A DNA stretch of 64,000 bases, taken from Nitrospirillum amazonense (lineage in GTDB: Bacteria > Pseudomonadota > Alphaproteobacteria > Azospirillales > Azospirillaceae). Positions 53,996-63,405 of this stretch are shown piece after piece. Both the position numbers and the translations under genes were made by a program. Numbering within the stretch: the first letter of the stretch is position 1; the number at the start of each line of letters is the position of its first letter. The notes beneath the pieces were generated by a model. It was not told the origin of the DNA. It did no database searches and saw only the letters and a list, made by a program, of their open reading frames with translations. The stretch is from contig NZ_VITV01000001.1 of NCBI RefSeq assembly GCF_007828035.1, forward strand, positions 62,001 to 126,000, in the 5' to 3' direction.

Positions 53996-56692
53996 TTGCA
54001 GTGCGGGGTCCCCTTGTCGGGCAGCAACGTCCTCATCGTCGAATCGCCGGCCAAGGCGAAGACCATCAACAAGTACCTGGGCGATGATTTCACCGTTCTC
54101 GCCAGCTACGGCCATGTGCGCGACCTGCCGGCCCGCGACGGTTCGGTGAAGCCGGAAGAGGATTTCTCCATGGAGTGGGAGCTGGGCGACCGCTCCAAAC
54201 GCCATATCGACGAGATCACCCGCGCCGCCAAGGGCGCCACCCGCATCTACCTCGCCACCGACCCGGATCGCGAGGGGGAGGCCATTGCCTGGCACGTCAA
54301 GCAGCTGCTGGATGAGAAGCGCATCACCGGCAAGGTGGACGTGAAGCGCGTCACCTTCAACGAAATCACCAAGAGCGCGGTGCTGGACGCCATCGCCCAT
54401 CCGCGCGACGTGCACCAGGAACTGGTCGACGCCTACCTGGCCCGCCGCGCCCTGGACTACCTGGTGGGTTTCACCCTGTCGCCGGTGCTGTGGCGCAAGC
54501 TGCCGGGCTCGCGCTCCGCCGGCCGTGTGCAGTCCGTGGCCCTGCGCCTGATCTGCGAGCGTGAGTCGGAGATCGAGGCCTTCCGCCCGCAGGAATACTG
54601 GACCATCGAGGCGGAGTTCCGCACGCCGGCGGGGGCGCCCTTCACCGCCCGTCTGGTGGGCCTGAACGGCAAGAAGCTGGACAAGTTCACCCTGGGCAAC
54701 AAGGGCGACGCCGATGCGGCCCTGGCCACCATCCGCCCGCTGTCCTTCATGGTGCGGTCGGTGGAACGGCGCCAGGTGCGCCGCAACCCCTTCCCGCCCT
54801 TCACCACCTCCACCCTGCAGCAGGAGGCCAGCCGCAAGCTGGGCTTCGGCGCCACCAAGACCATGCGCATCGCCCAGAAGCTGTATGAGGGCGTGGACAT
54901 CGGCGGCGAGACGGTGGGCCTGATCACCTATATGCGTACCGACGGCGTGCAGCTGTCGAACGAGGCCATCGACGGTGCCCGCCGCCTGATCTCCTCCGCC
55001 TTCGGCAACGAGTACCTGCCCAACGCCCCGCGCGTGTACAAGTCCAGCGCCAAGAACGCGCAGGAAGCGCACGAGGCCATCCGCCCCACCGACATGTTCC
55101 GCCGGCCGGACCAGATGGGCCGCTTCCTGGACAAGGATGAGCAGCGCCTGTACGAGCTGGTGTGGAAGCGCACCATCGCCTGCCAGATGGCCAGCGCCGA
55201 GCTGGACCAGGTCTCGGTCGACATCGCCTCGCCCAAGGCCGAGGCGCAGTTCCGCGCCACCGGCTCCATCGTCACCTTCGACGGCTTCCTGAAGGTCTAT
55301 CAGGAGGACCGGGACGACGCCGGCGATGACGAGGACAAGGACACCCGCCTGCCGGCCATGAAGGATGGCGACGACCTGGCCAAGGGCGAGGTCAAGTCCG
55401 ACCAGCACTTCACCCAGCCGCCGCCGCGTTATACCGAGGCCAGCCTGGTGAAGAAGATGGAGGAGCTGGGCATCGGCCGGCCGTCCACCTACGCCAGCAT
55501 TCTGCAGGTGCTGCAGGACCGGAACTACGTCCGCCTGGAAAAGCGCCGGTTCGAGCCGGAGGACCGTGGCCGCCTGGTCACGACCTTCCTGGAGAACTTC
55601 TTCAACCGGTATGTCGAATACGGCTTCACCGCCGACCTGGAAACCAAGCTGGACGACATTTCCGGCGGCCGCATCGACTGGAAGACGGTGCTGCGCGAGT
55701 TCTGGCAGGCCTTCTCCGCCGCGGTGGAGGGCACCAAGGACCTGACCATCACCCAGGTGCTGGACGCCCTGGACGAGGCGCTGGGTCCGCACTTCTTCCC
55801 CACGCCGGCCGAGGGCGGGCGCGACCCGCGCGTCTGCCCCGTCTGCGGCGAGGGCCGGCTGTCGCTGAAGCTGGGCAAGAACGGCGCCTTCATCGGCTGT
55901 TCCAACTACCCGGACTGCAAGTACACCCGCCCCCTGAGCGTCGAGGGGGGCGAGGAGGGCAACGCCGACCGCGAACTGGGCAACGATCCGGAAACGGGCT
56001 ACCCCGTGTCCATGAAGCGGGGTCCCTACGGCGTCTATGTCCAGACGGGTGCGCCGGACGAGCCCAAGCCCAAGCGCGTGTCGCTGCCGCGCGCCATGAA
56101 CCCGCAGGATGTGGACCTGGACATCGCCCTGCGCCTGCTGGCCCTGCCGCGCAGCCTGGGCCCGCATCCGGAGACGGGGCAGGAGATCACGGCCGGCATC
56201 GGCCGCTTCGGCCCCTATCTGAAGCATGGCGACGCCTACAAGAACCTGACGCCGGACGACGACGTGCTGACCATCGGCCTGAACCGGGCCGTGGTGCTGC
56301 TGGCCGGCGTGGCCGCACGCAAGACGGTGGCGGGCCGTGAGCTGGGCAACCATCCCAAGGACGGCAAACCCATCACCCTGGGCAGCGGCCGCTTCGGCCC
56401 CTACGTCAAGCACCTGAAGCTGTTCGCCAGCATCCCCAAGGCCATCAACGCCGACACCATCACCCTGGAACAGGCGGTGGAGCTGTTGGCGGCCAAGGCG
56501 GCCAAGGACAGCGGCAAGAAGCCGGCGGCGGCAGCCGACGGCGAGGAGAAGCCGAAGAAGACGGCGGCCAAGAAGGCACCGGCGAAGGCGGCGACCACCA
56601 AGGCGGCGGCTGAGAAGAAGGCCGCCACGCCGAAGAAGACCACCACGACCGCGAAGAAACCCGCGGTGAAGAAGACGGCGGCGGGCGACTGA
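53996..56692 (+). CDS. topA: DNA topoisomerase I
   Basis: An 898-aa type IA topoisomerase that relaxes negative supercoils. It opens with the Toprim motif LIVESPAKAKTINKYLG and DxDxxGE-type residues (YLATDPDREGEAIAWH), then the clamp domains with the catalytic tyrosine in GLITYMRTDGVQLS. The C terminus has one zinc finger (CPVCGEGRLSLKLGKNGAFIGCSNYPDC), several glycine-rich repeats (GRFGPYLKHG, GRFGPYVKHL) and a long Lys/Ala-rich tail. Start is uncertain: TTG 53996 or TTG 54014, the latter nearer the conserved LIVESPAKA. Followed by rnr 28 bases later. Confidence 0.93.
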   Translation: MQCGVPLSGSNVLIVESPAKAKTINKYLGDDFTVLASYGHVRDLPARDGSVKPEEDFSMEWELGDRSKRHIDEITRAAKGATRIYLATDPDREGEAIAWHVKQLLDEKRITGKVDVKRVTFNEITKSAVLDAIAHPRDVHQELVDAYLARRALDYLVGFTLSPVLWRKLPGSRSAGRVQSVALRLICERESEIEAFRPQEYWTIEAEFRTPAGAPFTARLVGLNGKKLDKFTLGNKGDADAALATIRPLSFMVRSVERRQVRRNPFPPFTTSTLQQEASRKLGFGATKTMRIAQKLYEGVDIGGETVGLITYMRTDGVQLSNEAIDGARRLISSAFGNEYLPNAPRVYKSSAKNAQEAHEAIRPTDMFRRPDQMGRFLDKDEQRLYELVWKRTIACQMASAELDQVSVDIASPKAEAQFRATGSIVTFDGFLKVYQEDRDDAGDDEDKDTRLPAMKDGDDLAKGEVKSDQHFTQPPPRYTEASLVKKMEELGIGRPSTYASILQVLQDRNYVRLEKRRFEPEDRGRLVTTFLENFFNRYVEYGFTADLETKLDDISGGRIDWKTVLREFWQAFSAAVEGTKDLTITQVLDALDEALGPHFFPTPAEGGRDPRVCPVCGEGRLSLKLGKNGAFIGCSNYPDCKYTRPLSVEGGEEGNADRELGNDPETGYPVSMKRGPYGVYVQTGAPDEPKPKRVSLPRAMNPQDVDLDIALRLLALPRSLGPHPETGQEITAGIGRFGPYLKHGDAYKNLTPDDDVLTIGLNRAVVLLAGVAARKTVAGRELGNHPKDGKPITLGSGRFGPYVKHLKLFASIPKAINADTITLEQAVELLAAKAAKDSGKKPAAAADGEEKPKKTAAKKAPAKAATTKAAAEKKAATPKKTTTTAKKPAVKKTAAGD

Positions 56693-56720
56693 GCCCGTCA
56701 CCTCGGTTCAAGGATTGATC

Positions 56721-59057
56721 ATGCCGAAGCGTCCGGAGGGCCCCCGGCGGGCTTTGCCCAGGCCGGTGCCGGCCCGCCGTGCGGCCGACGCCCCCTTCCC
56801 CACCAGGGAAGAGATCATGGACTATATCCAGTCCAGCCCCGTGCCCGTGGGCAAGCGGGAGATCGCGCGCGCCTTCAACATCACCGGCGACGGCCGCATC
56901 GTCCTGAAGGAGCTGCTGAAGGAGCTGGAGGGCGAGGGCAGCATCGAGAAGGGCGAGGGCCGGCGCGTCGCCGTGCCGGCGGCCCTGCCCGAGGTGGCGG
57001 TGCTGATCGTCAGCGAAGTGACGCCGGACGGCGAGGTGCTGGCCCGGCCCACCAGCTGGGCGCACGAGGCGCCACCACCGCGCATCTACATGGCCGCCGA
57101 GAAGCGCGGCCATCCGGCATTGGCGGTGGGCGACCGCGTGCTGGCCCGCCTGTCGCGGCAACCCCAGGCCGGCGGCGGGGAAGACGTCTATGAAGGCCGC
57201 ACCATGCGCAAGCTGGACAGCGGCACGGCCACCCGCATCGTCGGCATCTATGAGCGCGCCCGCGACGGCGGCCGGCTGAAGCCGGTGGACCGCCGCGCCA
57301 AGGCGGAATTCGCCGTGGCCGACGCCAACGCCGAGGGGGCGCAGCCGGGCGAGCTGGTGGTGGCCGAACTGCTGCCCGCGTCCCGCCTGGGCCTGAAGCA
57401 GGTGCGGGTGGTGGAGCGGCTGGGCAGCATCGAGGAGCCGCGCGCCGTCAGCCTGATCGCCATCGCCCAGCACGCCATCCCCACCCAGTTCGCCAAGGCG
57501 GCCGTCGAGGAGGCGGAGGCCGCCCCCGAGCCGACGGTGGAGGGGCGCACCGACCTGCGCGACGTCCCCCTGGTGACCATCGATGGCGAGGACGCGCGCG
57601 ACTTCGACGACGCCGTGTTCGCGGAGCCCGACACCGACCCCAACAATCCCGGCGGCTGGCACCTGCTGGTGGCCATCGCCGATGTCAGCTTCTACGTCCG
57701 TCCCGGCATGGCGCTGGACCGCAACGCCTTCGACCGGGGCAACAGCGTCTATTTCCCCGATCGCGTCGTGCCCATGCTGCCCGAGGCGCTGTCGAACGAG
57801 CTTTGCTCCCTGAAGCCCGAGGTCAACCGCGCCTGCCTGGCGGTCCACATGTGGATCGATGCGCAAGGGCGCCTGAAGCGCCACCGCTTCGTGCGCGGCC
57901 TCATGCGATCCGTCGCGCGCCTGACCTACACCCAGGTGCAAAAGGCCTGCGACGGCGAACCGGATGACCTGACCGGCCCGCTGATGGAGCGGGTGATCAC
58001 CCCGCTGTACGGCGCCTTCGCCGTGCTGCAGAAGGCCCGCGACGCGCGTGGCACGCTGGAACTGGATCTGCCGGAACGGCTGGTGAAGCTGGACGAGGCC
58101 GGCACCATCCAGAGCATCGGCGTGCGCCCCCGCCTGGACAGCCACCGCCTGGTGGAGGAATTCATGATCGCCGCCAACGTGGCGGCGGCGGAGGCCCTGG
58201 AGGCCAAGCACAGCCCCTGCATGTACCGCGTGCACGCCGAACCCGCGCGCGACAAGCTGGAGGCCCTGCGCCAGTTCCTGGGCTCCCTGGGCTACACCCT
58301 GGCCAAGGGCCAGGTGATGAAGCCCATCCTGTTCACCCGCATCCTGAACAAGGCGGCGGAGACGCCGGAGGCGGACCTGGTGAACACCGTCATCCTGCGC
58401 AGCCAATCCCAGGCGCTGTACCAGCCGGAGAACATCGGCCATTTCGGCCTGGCCCTGCCGCGCTACGCCCACTTCACCTCCCCCATCCGCCGCTACGCCG
58501 ACCTGGTGGTGCACCGCGCCCTGGTGAAGGCCTACGGCCTGGGGCCGGGCGGGTTGGATGAGGAGGAAGCGGGCCGCCTCGTGCAGGTGGGGGAGCATAT
58601 CTCCGTCACCGAACGCCGCGCCGCCACCGCGGAGCGCGACGCCCTGGACCGCTATGTCGCGGCCTACCTGTCGGACAGGGTGGGCGGCACCTTCACCGGC
58701 CGCATCGGCGGCGTCACCCGCTTCGGCCTGTTCGTCACCCTGGACGAGACGGGGGCCGACGGGCTGGTGCCCATCTCCACCCTGCCGGACGACTTCTATG
58801 ACCATGACGAGGCCAACCACCAGCTGGTGGGCCGCCGCTGGGGCCGCACCTACCGCCTGGGCACGATCGTCAAGGTGCGCCTGGTGGAGGCCGACCGCAT
58901 CTCCGGCAGCATGGTGTTCGCCCTGCTGGGCGAGGACACGGACGACGCCCCCTGGCTGGCGGGCGGCAAATCCGACGGCAAGGGTGGTCGCGCCCGCCTG
59001 ACCAAAAAGACCGCCACCAAGGCCCGCGTCAAGCGGGCGCCGCTCAAGGATAAGTGA
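56721..59057 (+). CDS. rnr: Ribonuclease R
   Basis: A 778-aa 3-prime exoribonuclease (RNase II family) that degrades structured RNA. Domain order: N-terminal helix-turn-helix (PFPTREEIMDYIQSSPVPVGKREIARAFNI), cold-shock-type OB folds, catalytic RNB domain (TIDGEDARDFDDAVFAEPD with the metal-binding aspartates, HYADLVVH-equivalent RRYADLVVHRALVKAY) and C-terminal S1 domain (FTGRIGGVTRFGLFVTLDETGADGLVPISTLPDD). A basic tail ends the protein. ATG 56721 is used; it follows AAGGA. A VOC protein starts right after the stop, with no spacer, so translation is coupled. Confidence 0.93.
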   Translation: MPKRPEGPRRALPRPVPARRAADAPFPTREEIMDYIQSSPVPVGKREIARAFNITGDGRIVLKELLKELEGEGSIEKGEGRRVAVPAALPEVAVLIVSEVTPDGEVLARPTSWAHEAPPPRIYMAAEKRGHPALAVGDRVLARLSRQPQAGGGEDVYEGRTMRKLDSGTATRIVGIYERARDGGRLKPVDRRAKAEFAVADANAEGAQPGELVVAELLPASRLGLKQVRVVERLGSIEEPRAVSLIAIAQHAIPTQFAKAAVEEAEAAPEPTVEGRTDLRDVPLVTIDGEDARDFDDAVFAEPDTDPNNPGGWHLLVAIADVSFYVRPGMALDRNAFDRGNSVYFPDRVVPMLPEALSNELCSLKPEVNRACLAVHMWIDAQGRLKRHRFVRGLMRSVARLTYTQVQKACDGEPDDLTGPLMERVITPLYGAFAVLQKARDARGTLELDLPERLVKLDEAGTIQSIGVRPRLDSHRLVEEFMIAANVAAAEALEAKHSPCMYRVHAEPARDKLEALRQFLGSLGYTLAKGQVMKPILFTRILNKAAETPEADLVNTVILRSQSQALYQPENIGHFGLALPRYAHFTSPIRRYADLVVHRALVKAYGLGPGGLDEEEAGRLVQVGEHISVTERRAATAERDALDRYVAAYLSDRVGGTFTGRIGGVTRFGLFVTLDETGADGLVPISTLPDDFYDHDEANHQLVGRRWGRTYRLGTIVKVRLVEADRISGSMVFALLGEDTDDAPWLAGGKSDGKGGRARLTKKTATKARVKRAPLKDK

Positions 59058-59450
59058 ATGCCTCAATTCATCGGCGGCGTCGCCCTGGTCGTGCGCGACT
59101 ATGACGAGGCCAAGGCCTGGTACCGCGACGTCCTGGGCTTCGACGCCGTGGAGGACACGGACCTGGGCGGGGGCAAGCGCTGGGTGGTCATGGCGCCGCC
59201 CGGCTCAGCTGAAACGCGGCTGCTGCTGGCCAAGGCGGCGGGGCCGGAGCAGGAGGCCGCCATCGGCAACCAGGCCGGCGGCCGCGTCTTCCTGTTCCTG
59301 CGCACCGACGATTTCTGGCGCGACTACCATCGCATGAAGGCGGCCGGCGTCACCTTCTGCGAGGAACCCCGGGTTGAAGCCTATGGCACCGTGGTGGTGT
59401 TCCAGGACCTCTACGGCACCCGTTGGGATCTGTTGCAGCTCAACGCCTGA
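59058..59450 (+). CDS. VOC family protein (glyoxalase/bleomycin-resistance fold)
   Basis: A 130-aa protein of the vicinal oxygen chelate fold, two beta-alpha-beta-beta-beta units (GGVALVVRDYDEAKAWYRDVLGFDAVEDTDLGGGKRWVVMAPP and FLFLRTDDFWRDYHRMKAAGVTFCEEPRVEAYGTVVVFQDLYGTRWDLLQ). Metal-binding candidates are the His/Glu positions, but only the C-terminal Glu-like pattern is clear. It starts immediately after the rnr stop, without a spacer. Function is unknown; dioxygenase, isomerase or antibiotic-binding roles exist in the family. Confidence 0.82.
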   Translation: MPQFIGGVALVVRDYDEAKAWYRDVLGFDAVEDTDLGGGKRWVVMAPPGSAETRLLLAKAAGPEQEAAIGNQAGGRVFLFLRTDDFWRDYHRMKAAGVTFCEEPRVEAYGTVVVFQDLYGTRWDLLQLNA

Positions 59451-59638
59451 TGTCCCTGGCTCACAATTCGGGGAAATCACAACAAGTGTAGATAGCAGGG
59501 CTGTACCCTGTGAAACGCGTCTGGACCATGGCCCGGGCCATACCCATCATCTAGGCCATGACGACCGACCCCGTCCCCCCTGTTGACCCGCATCCGAGGG
59601 CAGTCCGCGAGGCCAGCGTCGCCGAGATGGAGGACACC

Positions 59639-60022
59639 ATGACGGACACGCACGAGGAAATCATCGCTCCGCCCAAGGGCATGGCCGGCACGGCCATGAT
59701 GCGCGGCATCCGCCGCTGCTGCCCCAACTGCGGCGCCCACACCCTGTTCGCGGGCTATACCAAGGTGGCCCCGGTCTGCACCAACTGCGGCCTGGAATTG
59801 GGTAAATTCCGCGCCGACGACGCGCCGCCCTACTTTACCATCTTCGTCGTCGGTCATATCGTGGTCGGCGCCGCCTTGGCGGTCGAACAGAATTTCCACC
59901 CCGCCCTATGGGTCCACGCGGCCCTGTGGGGTCCGTTGACCGTGGGCCTGTCGCTGGCCTTGCTGCCCCTGTTCAAGGGGGCCGTGATCGGCGTGCAGTG
60001 GGCCATGGGCATCCGCGGCTAG
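59639..60022 (+). CDS. DUF983 membrane protein
   Basis: A 127-aa protein of the DUF983 family. A cytoplasmic N-terminal zinc-ribbon part (RCCPNCGAHTLFAGYTKVAPVCTNCGLELGKFRADDAPPYFTIFVVGHIVVG) with CPNC and CTNC pairs is followed by two hydrophobic helices. The ATG at 59639 has GGAGG 5 bases upstream; a longer start at 59558 lacks one. The family is found next to rnr in alphaproteobacteria and may help RNA or membrane quality control (inference from position). Confidence 0.85.
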   Translation: MTDTHEEIIAPPKGMAGTAMMRGIRRCCPNCGAHTLFAGYTKVAPVCTNCGLELGKFRADDAPPYFTIFVVGHIVVGAALAVEQNFHPALWVHAALWGPLTVGLSLALLPLFKGAVIGVQWAMGIRG

Positions 60023-60046
60023 GGGAACAACAAACCGGGAGGCGCC

Positions 60047-61678
60047 GTGGCCCAGGCCACATGCCGGGCACACCGCGCCCGCTCCACCCATATTACGCCC
60101 GCCCATATCAGGCCCGCCCACCTCAGGCCTGACCGCATCCGCCGGGGCGCCGCGCTGGCCCGGACGCTGGCGGCTTTGGCCGGCGTTTTGGCCCTGGCGG
60201 CCTGCGCCGGCGGCACCGAGAATCGTGGCAGCGTTACCGCCGAGCAATTCTACCAGAGCGCCTACAGCAAGATCGACGAGCTGTACCTGGAACCGGTGGA
60301 CATGCGCCGCCTGGTGGTGGACGGCCTGGTCCATGCCGGCGTGGTCGTGCCCGACCTGACGGTGACGATGCAGCCGGGGGGCGGGGCCGTGACCCTGGCG
60401 GTGGCCCGGCGGGCACCGCGCACCTTCACCCTACCCGCCGGCCGCGACGCGGCATCCTGGGCCCATCTGGCCGCTCTCACCACGGACTGGACGGTGGCGC
60501 AAAGCGCCGATGCCGGCCCCGGCGACCAGACGCGGGAAACCCTGTTCCGCGCCATGCTGGAGGGCGGCACCGCCGACCTCGACCCCTACAGTCGCTATTC
60601 CGTGCCGGCGGCGGCGCGGACGGAGCGGTCGCGCCGCGAAGGTTATGTCGGCATCGGCGTGACGCTGGAGGAAACGCCGCGCGGCTTCCGCATCATCGCC
60701 GTGGCCCCGGGCAGCCCGGCCTCCGTCGCCGGCCTGCTGGTGGGCGACGTCATAACCGCCGTGGGCGGCGTGCCCATCGACGCCGCCGGCGGGGGCGGCC
60801 CCGCCATGACGGTGGAGGCGGTTATGACCCGCCTGAGCGGGCCGGAAGGAACCGGCGTGCCGGTGCGGGTGGCCAGGACCGGCGGCATGGTGACGGTGCT
60901 GATCAGCCGCCAGCGCATCATCCTGCCCACCGTGACGGCGGAGCGGGCGGGTGCGGTGGGTGTACTGCATGTCAGCCGCTTCAACGCCGGCACCGCCGAC
61001 GCCCTGGCCGCCGCCATCCGCCATCTGCGCGACGCCGATGGCTTGGGCCGGCCCACCGGCTGGGTGCTGGACCTGCGCGGCAACACCGGCGGCCTGCTGG
61101 ACCAGGCGGTGGCCGTGGCCGACCTGTTCATCACCAGCGGCCCCATCCTGAACACCGTGGGCCGCCATCCGGACAGCGTGCAGCACTACGACGCCACACC
61201 GGACGACATCCTGGACGGCGCCCCCCTGGTCGTGCTGGCCGACGGGCAGACCGCTTCTTCCGCCGAGATCGTGCTGGGCGCCCTGGTTGACAGCGGCCGG
61301 GCCCTGGACGTGGGCACCACCAGTTTCGGCAAGGGCGTGGTGCAGACCGTGGCCCCCCTGCCCAACGGGGGAGAGCTGTTCATCACCTGGTCGCGCATCC
61401 TGACGCCGGCCGGCCGCATGTTCGATCACCACGGCCTGGCGCCCGCCCTGTGCACCGCCGGCCTGACCGACGCCGCCGCCATCCTGGCGCCCTTACGCGC
61501 CCAGCCCCGGCCCGCCGGCACGCCCGCAGCCTGCCCGGCGGAGCGCAACCGCCCGGCGCCGGTGGACCTGACGGTGGCAGAGACCCTGCTGGCCAGCCCG
61601 CCCCTGCTGCGCCGGGCGCAGCTCGCGGGCCAGACGCTGCTGGCCGACCGGCCGACGGCGCCCGGGTCAGGTCCCTGA
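60047..61678 (+). CDS. S41 family peptidase (CtpA-like), probably a lipoprotein
   Basis: A 543-aa C-terminal processing peptidase. The long basic N terminus leads to a hydrophobic stretch and an LAAC lipobox (ALAGVLALAACAGG), so it is probably anchored in the periplasm as a lipoprotein. A PDZ domain (GYVGIGVTLEETPRGFRIIAVAPGSPASVAGLLVGDVITAVGG) precedes the protease core with the Ser-Lys dyad (LADGQTASSAEIVLGAL ... GTTSFGKGVVQ). The dyad is consistent with active S41 enzymes. GTG 60047 has GGGAGG upstream. Its end overlaps the antisense rebB-like gene by 12 bases. Confidence 0.88.
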   Translation: MAQATCRAHRARSTHITPAHIRPAHLRPDRIRRGAALARTLAALAGVLALAACAGGTENRGSVTAEQFYQSAYSKIDELYLEPVDMRRLVVDGLVHAGVVVPDLTVTMQPGGGAVTLAVARRAPRTFTLPAGRDAASWAHLAALTTDWTVAQSADAGPGDQTRETLFRAMLEGGTADLDPYSRYSVPAAARTERSRREGYVGIGVTLEETPRGFRIIAVAPGSPASVAGLLVGDVITAVGGVPIDAAGGGGPAMTVEAVMTRLSGPEGTGVPVRVARTGGMVTVLISRQRIILPTVTAERAGAVGVLHVSRFNAGTADALAAAIRHLRDADGLGRPTGWVLDLRGNTGGLLDQAVAVADLFITSGPILNTVGRHPDSVQHYDATPDDILDGAPLVVLADGQTASSAEIVLGALVDSGRALDVGTTSFGKGVVQTVAPLPNGGELFITWSRILTPAGRMFDHHGLAPALCTAGLTDAAAILAPLRAQPRPAGTPAACPAERNRPAPVDLTVAETLLASPPLLRRAQLAGQTLLADRPTAPGSGP

Positions 61679-61873
61679 CGCTTGCTCCCCGGCGGCACCG
61701 CCGTGGGGCGTCCCTTGCACCTCGGCGGCGTTCTCCGCGAGAAGCGCCGCCGAATTGGCCACGGTCTGCTCGACCGTGCCCAGGGCCATGGCGGGTGCCT
61801 CGCCGACCACCTTGGTGTTGGCTTGCGTGACCGAATCAGTGATTTGGCTGTTCACGGCGGTGGGGAAGGCCAC
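61667..61873 (-). CDS. RebB family R-body protein (orphan)
   Basis: A 68-aa protein whose N-terminal 40 residues (VNSQITDSVTQANTKVVGEAPAMALGTVEQTVANSAALLAENAA) match the RebB family pattern as I know it: VNSQ-TDAVTQ-N-KVLGDAPAMAMG followed by a helical Ala-rich segment. RebB proteins polymerise into R-bodies, the rolled ribbons that extend at low pH in Caedibacter and are also found in plant-associated alphaproteobacteria. Here it is a single copy, without RebA/RebC/RebD homologues in this window. The GTG start has AGGAG about 7 bases upstream. It overlaps the S41 gene on the other strand. The C-terminal tail (GTPHGGAAGEQASGT) is not part of the family core. Confidence 0.82.
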   Translation of the reverse strand: MAFPTAVNSQITDSVTQANTKVVGEAPAMALGTVEQTVANSAALLAENAAEVQGTPHGGAAGEQASGT

Positions 61874-62074
61874 GGGGGATCTCCTGCCTTGGAGGCGTTG
61901 CGGCTACACGGAGCACGCGTATGATAGCGCAGGCAGACACATCTGGGTAGCGGCGGCGGAATTCCCGGGGGCCATTCCGGGGCTGCGAGGCGGTCGCCCG
62001 GGGCGGTGCCGGCCCATGCGCGACGCGCATCCCCTGCCCCAACCCCCTTCCCGGCGCCCTAAGGTTCTTTGGCC

Positions 62075-62102
62075 TTGACTCTCAGGTGCCGCTGACTAAA
62101 GT
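62075..62102 (+). promoter_or_regulatory. Predicted promoter of rpmG
   Basis: TTGACT at 62075-62080, a 16-base spacer and TAAAGT at 62097-62102. Predicted transcript start near 62109, about 100 bases before the rpmG ATG. The 61874-62209 interval has no other feature I can support. Confidence 0.5.
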
Positions 62103-62209
62103 GCCGCGACGCCGTGCCCCTGAGGGCTGCGGTACGGAATTGTTTTTGACCGCCCCCGACCCGCCGAGTTGGCGACCGAACGGGGTTGTCGTAGGTGGGA
62201 TTAAAGGTC

Positions 62210-62377
62210 ATGGCCAAGCAGAATACCGTGCTGATCCGTCTGATCAGCTCCGCTGAAACCGGCTTCTTCTACGTGAAGAAGAAGAACCCGCGCAAGACGA
62301 CCGAGAAGCTGGAGTTCCGGAAGTACGATCCGGTGGCTCGTAGGCACGTGCTGTTCAAGGAAGCCAAGATCAAGTAA
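62210..62377 (+). CDS. rpmG: 50S ribosomal protein L33
   Basis: A 55-aa ribosomal protein, [55 protein letters not shown], typical of L33 from bacteria lacking the zinc-binding CxxC pairs. It binds 23S rRNA near the E site. The ATG at 62210 is preferred over ATG 62195, which is not preceded by a ribosome site. It stands as a short single-gene unit with its own predicted promoter and a terminator at 62475-62500. Confidence 0.95.
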   Translation: MAKQNTVLIRLISSAETGFFYVKKKNPRKTTEKLEFRKYDPVARRHVLFKEAKIK

Positions 62378-62474
62378 GTCCCGCGCGCCCGTATCGGGCG
62401 CGCCGTTCCGGAAAGCACGCCCCGCCCGTAAGGCTGGCGGCGAGCTACCGGAGCATGAGGACACTGGTCAGGCG

Positions 62475-62500
62475 AAGGGCCGCTCCTGGAGCGGCCCTTT
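62475..62500 (+). terminator. Terminator of rpmG
   Basis: AAGGGCCGCTCC and GAGCGGCCCTT pair almost perfectly around a 2-3 base loop, followed by TTCCTATT. It lies 98 bases after the rpmG stop. Confidence 0.75.
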
Positions 62501-62561
62501 CCTATTGGCATGCCTGGCGTCCGGCCTTCCCTTGGGCGCCCAGAACCCTGGGATCATCCCC

Positions 62562-63335
62562 ATGGGCCCCACGGCCGCTTTCCCCTGCCCCATCTTCGTC
62601 ATCAACCTGGAGTATGACGGGGTGCGGCGCGCGCACATGACCGAGCAATGCGCCCGCCTGGGGCTCGCGGCGGAGTTCGTGCCGGCGGTGAATGGCCGCG
62701 CGCTCAGCGAAGCCGACCGCGCGGTCTATGACCGGGCGCGAGCGCTGCGCGTCTATGGCGTGGAGATGCTGGACACGGAGATCGGCTGCTACCTCAGCCA
62801 CTACCGCCTCTATGAGCGCATGGTGCAGGAGAACATCCCCGCCGCCCTGATCATGGAGGACGACGTGGAGCTGAGTCCGGCCCTGCCCCGCATCGTGGAG
62901 GACCTGCTGGCCGACCCGGCGCCGGAATGGCAGGTGGTGCGACTGGAATCCTTGCGCCCCCGCGTGCGGGAACCCAGGACGCCCAAGTTCCGGGGCCGCA
63001 CCGTCAAGGCCCTGCGCGATGGTGAGCTGGTGCGCCTGGGCACCCACGTCCTGGGCTTCGGCGCCTATCTGATCCGCCTGGACGGGGCCCGGCGCATGCT
63101 GGACTACGGCCGGCGCATCTTCATGCCGGTGGACCAGACCATGGACCGCTATTGGGACAACGGCATCGCCCCCTACCTGGTCCGCCCCATCCCCGTGCGC
63201 CAGCGCACCGACATGGACTCGCGCATCGGCGCCCGGCCCGCCGGCCGGCACGAGGGCCAGCCCCTGGCCACCCAGCTGGCCCGCCGCTGGCAGCGCCTGT
63301 CGGACAGCGTGCGCAAGCGCCTGTACCGGGGCTGA
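62562..63335 (+). CDS. Family 25 glycosyltransferase (LPS biosynthesis)
   Basis: A 257-aa glycosyltransferase of the LPS galactosyltransferase (GT25) family. Recognisable parts are the N-terminal IFVINLEYDGVRRAHMTEQCARLGLAAEFVPAVNGR, the LDTEIGCYLSHYRLYERMVQENIPAALIMEDDVELSP box with the nucleotide-sugar/metal EDD motif, VLGFGAYLIRLDGARRMLDYGRRI, and the basic C-terminal helix. It adds a sugar to LPS or another envelope glycan. ATG 62562 is chosen; a longer frame upstream starts within the rpmG terminator. No other LPS gene is adjacent. Confidence 0.85.
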   Translation: MGPTAAFPCPIFVINLEYDGVRRAHMTEQCARLGLAAEFVPAVNGRALSEADRAVYDRARALRVYGVEMLDTEIGCYLSHYRLYERMVQENIPAALIMEDDVELSPALPRIVEDLLADPAPEWQVVRLESLRPRVREPRTPKFRGRTVKALRDGELVRLGTHVLGFGAYLIRLDGARRMLDYGRRIFMPVDQTMDRYWDNGIAPYLVRPIPVRQRTDMDSRIGARPAGRHEGQPLATQLARRWQRLSDSVRKRLYRG

Positions 63336-63405
63336 ACCTCCCCCACAACCCGAAGCGATCAAGGCCGCTGGATGGCGGCGCCCGGCGACTGAGGAACAGC
63401 GAAAA

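Noticed and set aside
53993-59066. Very long minus-strand frames opposite topA and rnr
   Set aside because: Products are rich in His, Gln, Val and Ala with no family resemblance, and the plus strand carries two unmistakable housekeeping genes.
62455-62640. Small plus-strand frame starting inside the rpmG terminator
   Set aside because: It lies within the hairpin and overlaps the glycosyltransferase start; no family match.
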